Of a DNA stretch of 39,373 nucleotides, positions 1-10,700 are shown in pieces. The DNA is taken from positions 20,197-59,569 of the forward strand of contig KN887625.1 of assembly GCA_000934455.1 (NCBI GenBank), written 5' to 3'. Position numbers and translations under genes: made by a program. Numbering within the stretch: the stretch's first letter is position 1; every line of letters starts with the position of its first letter. The notes under the pieces are model-generated. The model saw only the letters and a program-made list of their open reading frames with translations. It did no database searches and had not been told where the DNA came from. This DNA comes from Apostichopus parvimensis (Eukaryota > Echinodermata > Holothuroidea > Aspidochirotida > Stichopodidae).

Positions 1-759
1 AAGTTTAATATACAGAATTTTTAATAAAAAATATTATTTAAACTCAAAATTTCACAGTGAAATAAATAAATAATCATATCACTGCGTTACAAGTAGAACT
101 TTTGATTAAAAACCCAGATTCGAATATCAACACTGGACAGTTTCCTAAGAAGGATTCTTACAGTAATTTGATCTTAAACCAGTATAAAACGAGGAAATAA
201 GACTTGATTATTCCTTAAGTAATATTTAGTATGTATCACAACATCAAAAGTCTTTTGCAGTAATTTACACTTTCTTGAAATCGTGAGGCATGTAAACTCC
301 CGCCCGCGTTGACTATACACAAACGTTAAATCCCCTCTCCCTCCCACACCCCCTCCTTCCACCTATCGCAGCGCGTGACCCTTTTGCACCCCTCATTCCA
401 CTTTTATTTCTTAAACCAACTCTATCCGCATCTGATCATCTTTCTGTTACTCTCGCTGGCTTAGAATCACCACCAGCTCTAATATTAAATACTATTGTAT
501 ACATTGTAGTTATACAGGTATACACTGAGGCTTCGCTACTACTTGAATATATTTATTTTCTCATTCTTACAAACCTTATCAAATTAAAAGTGTTTACGCA
601 CAGTGTTATATATAACTAATTGCCTATTAGCAAATCCTAATGTCCACACCCTATCCCGCCCTCAGCCCTTTCACCTTCCACCCCCCCCCCCCGCCCATTG
701 ACTCGTCCACTACGCTCTCAATATGACATGAACGATAATTGTACTTTTGAAAATGCTAC
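1..759. other. gene-free intergenic sequence
   Basis: I see no exon with convincing splice sites or protein-like frame here. The stretch is AT-rich with pyrimidine-rich and C-rich patches (about 331-360 and 678-694). The short minus-strand frame at 174-362 is low-complexity and looks like chance. Confidence 0.6.
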
Positions 760-1000
760 ACGTGCTATGTTGGTCAGCTACGTTTGGTGCATATAGTTCC
801 ACTGTTCGAGTCACTCCAAGATTAATGTATGTTGTCCAGTTACAGAGTTGTTGATAATTGACAATTCATAATCATGGACGTTAAATATGACTGTAAGAGA
901 CTGACTTCGGTCAGCTTGCGGCTTTGATTAGCCAATGAGGCTTCTTCGCGAGTTCCTGCTTGCAGGAGGATTTAAAATACATACATATATACATTCTGTA
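760..1000 (+). mobile_element. degraded tRNA-derived SINE, copy 1
   Basis: This is a diverged plus-strand copy of the SINE at 3745-4003. Shared blocks are CATGGACGTTAAAT, CTTCGGTCAGCTTGCG and the 3' block CGCGAGTTCCTGCTTGCAGG, followed by a TACATACATA-type tail. The tRNA-like head is badly eroded: only a B-box relic (TGTTCGAGTC, about 803-812) is still visible, so the 5' limit is approximate. A Pol III SINE of this kind has no coding capacity and depends on a LINE for retroposition; the conserved 3' block is the part such a LINE enzyme would recognise (inference). Confidence 0.75.
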
Positions 1001-2077
1001 AATACCAAACCCTAAGTACAAGACACACTAACAAAACGACATTTATAGCATGCACTACAAAAACCATTCATTTTATGACTTAAATATTAATATGTTCTTT
1101 CTCTATGTAATAACGATATCCCAAGTTTACTTCTAACTACAAAGAACGACTATAACATGAAGCTTTTCTTCTCCCAGTTTCCCACATTTAGTTCATTCCA
1201 ATTTAGCATAACATACCAGAAAACAGAAAATGTATGTACGTGTGTATGTGTGTGTATGTATGTATTTATGCGTGTATGTATGTTGTTGCATTAGACATTA
1301 TTTGCATTAGACAGATTCTACAAAAATTATCATCGTACAATTATAATTATTCAAGGCGTTTTATATTTTACACAAAACATGACCATCACAGAATATATAA
1401 GATCTAATGAAACAATTATTAGAAATACCCGTAAAGTCCGTAACGTTACTTTTCTACACAGTAAAAAATACAGCATCCACGTGTTCGTGTATAACAACTT
1501 TAAGTCAAATCTGCTGTTCTTTAACATTACAGAGATACTAGCGACCTTATACATGTATCTTTTAGTCTGTGTCAATCACAATGAGAAAGCATTGATTCAA
1601 TCAAGAAAATTCTCAGACAAAATAAGAGAAGTTAAGATTCAGTGTGAAACACCTGGAGCTACTGCAAAGACCTATTTAGCATAATAATAGATATGACACG
1701 AGCCAGTGTAGTGTTGATTGATGTCAGTACCGATGAATGTCACGTGTCTAGTACGACTGGATGGTTGTCATGGCATATACAGGTGTAAACGTGCTACACT
1801 GTAATGAATCAAGCGGTTAGAATATAACAAATAGTTTTCTACTAGTTCTTCTACTAAAGCGCTCTTATAAAATGTACTCCATTTATTTGGGTAGGATTCG
1901 ACCATTTTGATATAATGTTCTCTAATTTATATTTGTATGGTTTTAGTATCTTTATTATGTTTATTGCACAATGGTTGAGATATGTAACCAAACCACCATT
2001 TCAGTCATGCACCTCGGTTGAATAATAATCCCCCATGAAGTGATGATATAATTTATAATATGTTAAGTATTTGACAT
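1001..2077. other. gene-free intergenic sequence
   Basis: There is no supportable gene. Overlapping short frames on both strands around 1351-1684 read as AT-rich chance frames with no recognisable motif. The stretch includes the TGTATG microsatellite listed separately. Confidence 0.55.
1231..1283. repeat. TGTA/TG microsatellite
   Basis: Imperfect run of TGTATG and TGTG units, interrupted by TTTATGCG. It is a simple repeat with no apparent function. Confidence 0.8.
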
Positions 2078-2285
2078 CAGGCGCGGATCTAGGGGCTGTG
2101 GGAGTGTACCTCAACAGTGTTCAACCCCACAAATAGTGTATTATAGCATAACCATGCGTGTGTAGTGACCTTATTATAGACCTAATTTATAGACCTAAAT
2201 ATGCCTCAGAATGCACCATTTCACGTCTAAAACTTGTATTTACTGGAGGAGGACCATCCCACCCCCCCCCCCCCCCCCCCCCGCC
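2078..2285 (+). mobile_element. decayed DNA-transposon remnant with CAGGCGCGGATCTAGG end
   Basis: The left edge CAGGCGCGGATCTAGG matches 13 of 16 positions of the terminal inverted repeat of the element at 37225-38756. The internal part (TAGACCTAA..TAGACCT..GCACCATT..TTTACTGG, then a C-run at 2262-2282) is repeated in diverged form at about 18715-18820. No transposase frame remains. The element looks like an old non-autonomous copy. Confidence 0.6.
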
Positions 2286-3744
2286 CTGCATGGAAATCGG
2301 CTTCAATGAACCAAGTGCAACAACAATTCCATATTGGTTTCCCGAAAGGGAAAACTATGGAGCCACTCTTATACCGACCTTGCAAAATTGTGAGGGGATC
2401 GTGGATTGCAAAGTCGGCAATTGCAATAACAAAAATCGGTAGTTACTATTACGGTTAGATTCGCCCAACACGGTAACATACATAAATGCTATACTCAGAG
2501 ACTTCGTTATTTGATCAGCGACGGCTAGACCGTCATTTCTCAGAAGGTTGCTAAAATAATCGTAGGGTATGCACTGTTTGTCCACGTTTGGAAGAAACAT
2601 TCAACAGGTTGAATGAAGTTATCATCAAAGGAACATTAAAATTGTAAATTGGTACTATTAAATTAGTAAATGTTGAAAATATTATGTAGTTAATTCCTTT
2701 AAATGTTAAACTGTTGTGTTTAATACAGAAATTGTTAACCCCCTGCACAATAGTCCATGTACCTGGGTTAGGTTAGTACCATTAGGTTAGTACATAATGT
2801 TAATATGGGTAACGTTTTAGGTTAGTACCATCATGTTAATAGGGGTAACGTAAGTTGCCTATAAATAAAACAAAAGTTAAAATATATCTTTAACGAAAGT
2901 AACTGCCTGCACGGTAGAAGACGTATAAAGAAACACACGTATGTTTATAGTATTCTGAGTATAGTTCTGTAGTTTTGATTAATTGAAGCCCTCAGCTTCG
3001 ATTGCATAAATTGTAGATTTTGTCACGTGGTTTTGCAGCTTCTTATGTTCCTCGCCGCGTATGACAATAACAATAAAATTCGCATGCTCTAATTACTTTA
3101 ACACACGCTCAGTTTGAACGTATTCGCACCCTTGCACAGATACAACTCAGTTAACTTGGTAATTTTATTGATCGGCCTCCATTTTCCTCTCTCTTTCAAT
3201 ACGCTATGACGGTTACTTTTGTGTAGCTACTACGGTGTCGTTCGAACAATGATTAACTGCTATGCAGTGCAGTAAACGTGGTATTTTTCCGTAAAACTCG
3301 GGTTCGACCGATTATATGATGATCGGTTTTACCGATTACCGACTAGTTCCTGTGAAAATCGGCCGATGCCGATTACAGATTATTTCATCATTTTCGTGGA
3401 ACTGGCCTTAAGTATGATTTAGTGTTATGCATGATTAACAACTTCTAGGCCAATAAAATCAAAGATGTAAATGAACACTTAACTTTTTTACAGTAAAGAT
3501 TAATGGAGCAAGTAACGAACACTGTAATACATATATGAGGCGCTGTACGTTTATAACGAGGAGTCGCAATATTACAATCCCGCCACAACACAGTTAAAAT
3601 CATTGAAGACTCGCCCCAAACCGCGTGCGGCGCTCGGAAAAAGTTAACTTCCGTTGCTTGCAAGTGATTTTTTTTCTTGTCGCTACAAAATGAAGACAGT
3701 AATGAAACGTGATACCTTGTTATTATTAATCTAGACCTGAGACG
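2286..3744. other. gene-free intergenic sequence with small repeats
   Basis: No exon could be supported. It contains a short duplicated block at 2767-2850 (TTAGGTTAGTAC..GTTAATA..GGGTAACG twice) and an unusual cluster of CGATT/AATCG words at about 3305-3375 that looks like a transposon fragment. The short minus-strand frames seen here have no recognisable content. Confidence 0.5.
2767..2850 (+). repeat. short tandem duplication
   Basis: Two diverged copies of a roughly 50-bp block sharing TTAGGTTAGTAC, ATGTTAATA and GGGTAACG in the same order and orientation. A third partial TTAGGTTAGTACCA precedes them. No function is evident. Confidence 0.6.
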
Positions 3745-4003
3745 TCCATGTATGTATGTATGTATGTATGTATATGTGATCTTCCTGCAAGCAGGAACTC
3801 GCGAAAGAAGCCATGGAGGCTTTTAGACTCGCAAGCTGACCGAAGCCAATCTCTCGGCACACATCCATTTAACGTCCATGTCGGGAAGTTGTTATTGAAC
3901 AACACCCTTGCCAGACGACAAACATTGCTGTCGGCGGGGAATCGAACCGGGGATCTCATGACTGGGAGACGCCGGCGTTAACCACTAGGCTATACCTCCG
4001 CCC
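3745..4003 (-). mobile_element. tRNA-derived SINE, copy 2 (full length, minus strand)
   Basis: Read on the minus strand from 4003, the element starts with a tRNA-like head, GGGCGGAGG. The A box TAGCCTAGTGG (3982-3992) fits TRGYNNARNGG at every position, and the B box GGTTCGATTCC (3938-3948) fits GGTTCGANTCC. A tRNA-unrelated body follows, then the block CGCGAGTTCCTGCTTGCAGG, and it ends in a (CATA)n tail. No 3' terminator or CCA supports a functional tRNA. I find no clear target-site duplication. The perfect Pol III boxes make this the younger of the two copies in the window. Confidence 0.85.
3938..3992 (-). promoter_or_regulatory. internal Pol III promoter (A and B boxes) of the SINE
   Basis: The A box is at 3982-3992 and the B box at 3938-3948, both perfect matches to consensus on the minus strand and about 33 bp apart, as in tRNA genes. 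This would bind TFIIIC. Whether the copy is transcribed cannot be told from sequence. Confidence 0.7.
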
Positions 4004-4469
4004 ATCACTGCTATGTACACTGCATTTTGGGTATTGACCGTAGCAGTATGTATTGACTCATGGAGGTCTGTTTTTACCATGATTGACTGTACACACGTGT
4101 CTAATTACCAACGGTAGCAAGCTGTGTGTGTGTTTTCTGGGATCGACGGTGGTGTCTAACACTTCTGTTACACCTCATTCGAAACTAGGTCAGATTATCG
4201 GCATGAGACGTTCTTTATGCGCGAGTCTTCACACCCTTTAATGAAAGTGCTGCACAGACTACAGAAGGGGAAAATAGTAGCCATTGGCTACTACGAAATG
4301 AAAAAAAAAGAAGAAGTTAGGGACAGCTTTTACAACTGGTAATATAACCTTTATCAGTGTTTCAACTCCAAAGTAAATAAAGTGAAAAGTATATCGCACG
4401 GAAATAAAATATTCGTTATATCGTTAGCTGATATTGAAATATATTATCTGATATGAAAGATAGGCTAAT
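4004..4469. other. gene-free intergenic sequence
   Basis: No coding exon, RNA gene or repeat of note is visible. Confidence 0.5.
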
Positions 4470-4540
4470 GTGTAAAAGTAAGGTTGCATGACGTTTCGAT
4501 CCTAGCAGGATCGAAACGTCAGGCCAACTTACTTTAACAC
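4470..4540. repeat. 71-bp near-perfect palindrome (foldback hairpin), copy 1
   Basis: Two 34-nt arms (4470-4503 and 4507-4540) flank a 3-nt loop AGC and pair with only 4 mismatches; the inner 14 bp (4490-4503 with 4507-4520) are perfect. The core reads GATCCT-AGC-AGGATC followed by GAAACGTC. That is the form of hammerhead stem II plus the GAAAC 3' core, but the CUGANGA 5' core is absent and is replaced by the complement of GAAACGTC. A second, one-armed copy lies at 39169-39213, so this belongs to a dispersed family, probably a transposon terminus (inference). Confidence 0.8.
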
Positions 4541-4700
4541 ATATTCTTACGCAGGCTCTTTAGTGGATAGGCAGTTTGCTACAGTTTTATTTTATTATGA
4601 AAAATAAAACAATCCCAAACGTTTGCTTCAAGTTTTCAATGACTGCCATCTGCAAGGTAAAACTTTCGATCGAACGTTGTTTCAAACGATCATACACAGT

Positions 4701-4727
4701 AAGTCAATGGCGCTTCTCCATTGACTT
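4701..4727. repeat. small hairpin (10-bp stem)
   Basis: AAGTCAATGG (4701-4710) pairs perfectly with CCATTGACTT (4718-4727) across a 7-nt loop. A further CCCATTGACTTT lies at about 4761-4772. It is probably part of a decayed inverted-repeat element. No coding content supports anything else. Confidence 0.55.
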
Positions 4728-7633
4728 CACTACATGTGGGAAAAAATCACACACTAAAGTCCCATTGACTTTGTCGCGCGTGTCGCTGGAAATCAGACTT
4801 GCTTTTAGTCGGTTTCGGTAAGGAGTTTAGTTACTTAAAGGGGTCATTTTAGCACGTATGGTTCATGCGGTCCGCAGGGAAAAAAGTAGCTTCGGGTTTT
4901 TCGCAAAAATATGCGTAAGAATGTTTGCCTAATCACAAAATACTGTAATGCAGTAGAACTACTGAGGACTGTCGCCAAACATGTTTAGGGATTTTTAGGA
5001 GTATTTGGCGTCTTGATTTTCATCATTTTATGCCATTTGTAAAATCTTGGGCGTATTTTCAAGCTGAACAGTTATGAAGCTCAACCGTTCTCTAGCCAGA
5101 CTAGCCTAATGTACGTAGAACTCACAATGAACAAAGCCTAATGTTATTGTTTTCACTTTCCAGTTTTCACCTAGACGATGAAACGGCCAAAGTGGTTCAA
5201 AAGTATATTGATTTGGTTTTTATATTTAGTCGAGACAATAAATATTTCTTATCAATCGTTAAACATGATAACAGGATGTTTTGTTAGATGCAAGAAGCGA
5301 AGTGAAAAAAAAATCGTCGTCACCCTAAGCTTATCGTGGGTTATCTAACCGATTATTGGTCGAACACTAGTACTAATGTGCACTTCAAACAGTATAGTTG
5401 TATAATTATAATGATTGAACTGTTACCAAACCATTCTTAGTCCCTTAAAAGTCCATAATACATTGTAATTCATCATTAAGTTTTTGTAGTATTTATTAAT
5501 TGTGCAAGTTTTGGGCGAACGGGACTCTTACGCTCATAAGTTGAGCCCCCCTCCCCCCCTTCTTCCGTTTAATTTAGTTGAACGGTCCCACCAAAAAAAT
5601 GAACAGAATCTTTCCATACTTAAAAGAATCAAGCAACATCTGATTGGCTTGTAACTATACAATGGACACAACCATTTAATAATCAATGGTGATTGATATT
5701 ACAGTTTCTACGGAGTTTCCAACTAATCTATCAATAGCCCCGACCTGGAGCGCTAGCCATAGTACCGCAGAGGAAAGAAAGAACAGGCCTTGCTCAAGTA
5801 TAATACCGCGTTGTTGTTACATTCTTGTAAGGAAGTTTTGGTTGCCAAACATGCTGTTACTGTTGTTTCTCAAACCACATTTTCACGAGTAAATAGGATT
5901 CAACGTAAGTTACACACTTGCAAGTAACGAACCTTTTTCATAGATCATTAAAAAATGTGTTGATTTTAAGAAGTATTCTTAATATATAAGTACTTAATAT
6001 AACTATGTAGCCTTGCCGTATAAATCAGTTCGCATGTTAATTTGCTTAAACGAACAGTTGTTACAGTCCTACCATTACGTGATTGAAGGCCCGCATCGTC
6101 TATATACTTACGGTATAACATTAGGACTGTGTGATAGTATCGGCCGAGCTGGGTTTTAGGTTTAATACGTAATGAACAGGTACCCTGGGACCGAACGAAC
6201 TGCGGAGACGAGTACCCAGTTCCAATATTTGGGACTGGTCCCATCACTAAATTCCCATCCTCCACTTTCCTCCCCCACCCACCAGTCACCCTAAACAACA
6301 GAAATGACATAACCCTATAAATATAATCACTCTCACTCCGGGGTGTAAAAGAATTCGCGCATAAGTAATCAACCTCTGATCTGAACAAATAAATTTCAAA
6401 CTATGAAATATGTAACCAATATTAGTTCCATACTGTCCACTGCTGTAATGAGAAATAGGGAAGGACTTTTTGGCCAATTTAACTCCTCTAAACAAGTATA
6501 TTATTAAATCACACGATACATATACTGTTAATGGTCCAATAAGGTTTCCAAAATAATGACTCGGGACAAACATGCACAGATGAACATCTAACCGATTCAC
6601 ATTGCCATGGAGACTAATATTGATTGTGTTCAAAATACGTCACTATTTTAAAGTCCCTCTAACACTGTGCGAGCACGGGAACCGCATATATGCTGCCACC
6701 TACTATCGAAACTTTCAAGTCGGATGAATCTTGAAAGTACGTTAAAATGAATCATTATTAACCTGTATGACTGGCATAACTTCCTGAACATATCGACATC
6801 CACACAATGACGTCACTCAGGGCCAAAACTGACTGATACATATAACATCACTACTAGGCTTTGATGCACTTGCCTTTAAGTTCAATTATGTCTAGTTTAA
6901 AAGGTCCTCCTCTGTGAATACTCGGTTATGATCAAAACGAAAATGATGTCGAATACCCGGTGCTGATCTAGTCGTCCATATATTGCTGTATTTGTTATTA
7001 ATTTGACTAATTCAGTAATTGTCACACTTTGTGAAGCAATTATTTGTATAAATTGAAACCCTGATATATGTTTCTGTGTAAAATTTAAAAAAAAAACTTG
7101 TTGCTAATGATCTTCAGTCTACATTTGATTAGCTCTTTTTACAAAGTTACGTAGCATTTTGCTGTTCTTTTGTTAAGTGAAATATTCCACGTTACCAAAC
7201 ATGTTAACAATCAAGCCATATGTTAAGTTAGAACAGACATACAAACAAGGATAAAATAAAACATGATTTGTACCGTACAAGTTTGTAATACCTTGTAAAC
7301 GTGTTATTTCAGGTCATATACATCTAATGAGCTGGTATAATGGTCTGTACACTAGATTAGGCAGTTCCTCCAAAACATATGTTTGTTTCTCAAAAACTAA
7401 AAGCGGTACAACAATGGAACTAATATACACAAACAGGAAAGAATTCCTTTAAAGTGTGGCTAAAACTAAAAAAAAAAGGATTTTTATAAGAAATACATAA
7501 GTTCTGACCAATTTGTTTTTGTAATATAGGCCTATATGTTTGATTTATGTGGACTTATTTGCTGTTGTTTATTTTATTGATTTTATTGTAAATAGTATAC
7601 CTTACACGATGATTACTTTGCTTCTTTCCACAG
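4728..7633. other. gene-free region upstream of gene A's first visible exon
   Basis: I found no exon I can defend. Two overlapping minus-strand frames (5966-6388 and 6286-6633) are longish but overlap each other in different frames and show no domain or splice context. Upstream exons of gene A may lie here or beyond the left edge, but I could not identify them. Confidence 0.4.
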
Positions 7634-7710
7634 GTTTTATGTTAATGAACTGCCAGACTCTGTTCCAACTGCATTGATTCCATCGTCTTTGAAATCAAGG
7701 AATGTGAAAG
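7634..7710 (+). CDS. gene A exon a
   Basis: TTTCCACAG acceptor and GTATTG donor bound 77 nt. Only one of the three frames is open; it enters with one base of a split codon, contains FYVNELPDSVPTALIPSSLK, and leaves in phase 1 on a G. Joined to the next exon, the split codon becomes GTC (Val). The alternative, read-through into the intron, stops after five more codons. Confidence 0.5.
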
Positions 7711-10700
7711 GTATTGGCTATAAATGAAGTTGAGTAAGAAATTAGAGACAATTCGTCGGTGGTCTGGTGTTAGTAAATAACAATAAATTAACAGCTCTGA
7801 ATAGCAAAGCTTGCCCACCTTCATTTATAAAGCCACAGATAACGAACAAAGATATCAACCCGCTTCACTTTGTCTATTGATAATAATTCCCTACTGCACA
7901 TCAGCCTCGATCTATTTTTTACATCTTGGCAAATTGTAATGTAAACGTAGCATTTATTCGCTCGTGGCAGTACAAATACTGATTAAAAGGGAAAACTGAT
8001 ATTCCAGTGTTACAAGTTATATATTGAAATTATGATAACATTTAAGGTCAAATGATACGTGGGAGTGCAGCGGACTAACCTTCTTCATTGGACCTACTTA
8101 TGGAGATCATGTGGACTTATTTGTAGGCTCAAAAATGAGTACGAAAGCTTACAAAGAACATTATTTTGACCAGTCCTACACATATTATAAAACGGTAACT
8201 ACTGCTGAAAATAACCGTTTGTACATTAGGTATACTAACGGTGTGACGAGAAACTATCCGTGGAAATGGGTAAAAGTGAAGAAATATTCGTTTTCATATT
8301 CTCAGTATTTCTCATCAAAACGTCAACAGCCTGAAGTTCCCTCCCTACGATTAACTTTATCCGGGGAAAGAGGTAAAATAAGTATCGTTCTCCACATCGG
8401 CAAAACTCCCAAAATGAAAAGAGAAGCGTTATGCACACTGAATACAATCCTTCCAAATTTACGGAATCGAAAAACTTACCATTTTGACAAGATGTTTACT
8501 AAGCGCAACAAAGGGTGTTGCCATTTTGCAAACATTATTAGTATCCAATAGTTTTATGTTTTTTTCAAAATCTTACAAACTGGTAATTTTCATATTTTTA
8601 CCGTCTTGAAGGGCTGGAACATGTTTTCTCGGAGTTATATATTTTAATTAGCACCTATTAAGTTTATTCGCAATGTTTGTGTTTCTCGAGACAGCGGTCG
8701 TTTTCCGATTTGTTATAAAGTACCTATTCGCAAACGGTCATTTTACTTAGATCAGTTGACATATTTTATTAGATCTGTCAAAACTATTACGGTATTTTAA
8801 GATTTTTATCGTTGGATCCATCAGTAAATCAAATTTTGGAATCTTCGACTCCAATTAGTATAGGCTTCAGACCATTCGTTCTGTGACGTCATGTACTTCT
8901 CATTCGGTCAATCGTAACCTTTTTCTCCTAAGAGAATAAATGTCTGGATACATACATTATCTTAAAATATGTTTTTGAGATGGACTGGGTATTCTGTTAC
9001 CTCAACTGTGAACATTGCCTGTTCCCACAGCTCTCCCCTATGTTTATATATGCGCTATTGTACTTAATTGTTGCGACCAGTCAATGTCAACATACCTTTG
9101 ACCTACTCTAATATGATCGTGTTTATAAGTAATGAGTACGCAGTTTGATGGTAAAGCAACTACAGTCAAGATGATACGCCTAAACGCTTAGTTGTCACTG
9201 AAGAATTAAATAATGAGCTGACTAAAGAACAAATCAGTAGAGTCACAACAAAAACAGATTTGAAATTTGGTCAGCACTTTTTACCCCCAAAAATACATCA
9301 AGTATTATTAACAACAACAAAATATTGCAATTGAACAAACTGAGATACCGACAAAGATTTTTCACCAACTGAAGGTTACTCAGAAAGCGATTAATGGAAT
9401 TGATTCGATCCTCAACATTTCGTTTACCAGACACTCTCAGTGTAAGAAGTAAAAAACAATTTTTCAAATTTTTCAAATTTAACTTCATTGTTAATTATCA
9501 ATTTTTATGTTTTGCCAAGATAATGGAAATCTTTAATATTGAAAAGCACTGAAACCTTCATCAACTCAGAAAGGTGATTTTTAAAGAAGATATTATTTTC
9601 TAAGACGACCGACGATTTGAAACAAAAGATCAAAATTGTTTAATCTGATTAACCGACGTAATTTGCTTCTCTCTATTTAGAAATCATGATTACCTCGCGC
9701 TGATTTCTGTTTTCTCTCTTCGAAGATAATAATAAACACTTTATTTTGTTCCTTTAATTAACTTAAATACGGCAATCGTTCCTGTTATCATGAGCTCGGT
9801 GCTTGTTAGCTTTTTTAATTGATCAGTGATAAAGTGACCGATATACTATATATGACGTCATCATTATTATAAACTGACCCTGTAGTAATATTTTACTTAT
9901 ATGATAACAATTGTACGGATGAAGTATGACAATTAGGATGAGTAACTGCATCAACAGATCATAGCCCGGGATGACCATCATTCGACAAGAATGAACATTT
10001 AAATGTCATTCAACGGCGAAGTTCAGTGTTATGGAATGTACTAACACCTTTACTATTGGTATGTGTCGATGTGAATATGTCTCTGAAAAGCAGCCCAATT
10101 TGTATAATATTTGGTGTCAGTTCGGATCTGTCTGACTGACAAACTCTTGTTTTCATTTCGTTCTTCAGTCTTGGACTATAGCAGAGGTAGTCCTGTGCGA
10201 TTGAACCTCCAGACCGGTAAATGGCAGGTAAGAGATCAAACAAGTTTCTTTTCTTCTTCATATACTACAGTAGTAAACGATTGAATTTCCAGACCGGTCG
10301 ATGGCAGGTAAGATATATTACATATTTCTTTTATTTCTTCTTCACAGCTATCGGTAGGTATTTTGAGTTACGTTTTACTTTAAGTTTTGCACTTTGATTA
10401 TTAATGAGTTAATGTGAGTTGGATTAAATATCTCTTTTAAAGGATATAGTATCGATCTATTTCAAAAGTCAAAATTAATTGAAGAAGACTGTTTGCTCAT
10501 CTGCCAATAATGTATGCGCTGTTAATACATGCTTATAGAGTATCCCATACAGTTTCTGCTGTGGTTTTTCTATGATATGTTAAAAATACATGTCACAAAT
10601 AATACTGTATGTGATCTCTGTAGTAACTTGATATACAGGCTTCATTGCCCTCTGACTGGCTTAAATCCTTATAGAAAATGTTATAAATAGATAGTCACTA

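Noticed and set aside
3938..4003. Functional tRNA gene on the minus strand
   Set aside because: A and B boxes are perfect but no tRNA acceptor stem closes, no terminator follows, and a SINE body with a tail continues; a second copy exists at 760-1000.
5164..5286. Possible terminal exon after a good acceptor (TTTCCAG), about 40 codons open
   Set aside because: The length is not unusual by chance, there is no supporting upstream exon or phase match, and the content is not recognisable.
5966..6633. Overlapping minus-strand frames of 140 and 115 codons
   Set aside because: They overlap in different frames, lack any recognisable motif or splice environment, and are within what chance gives in this region.
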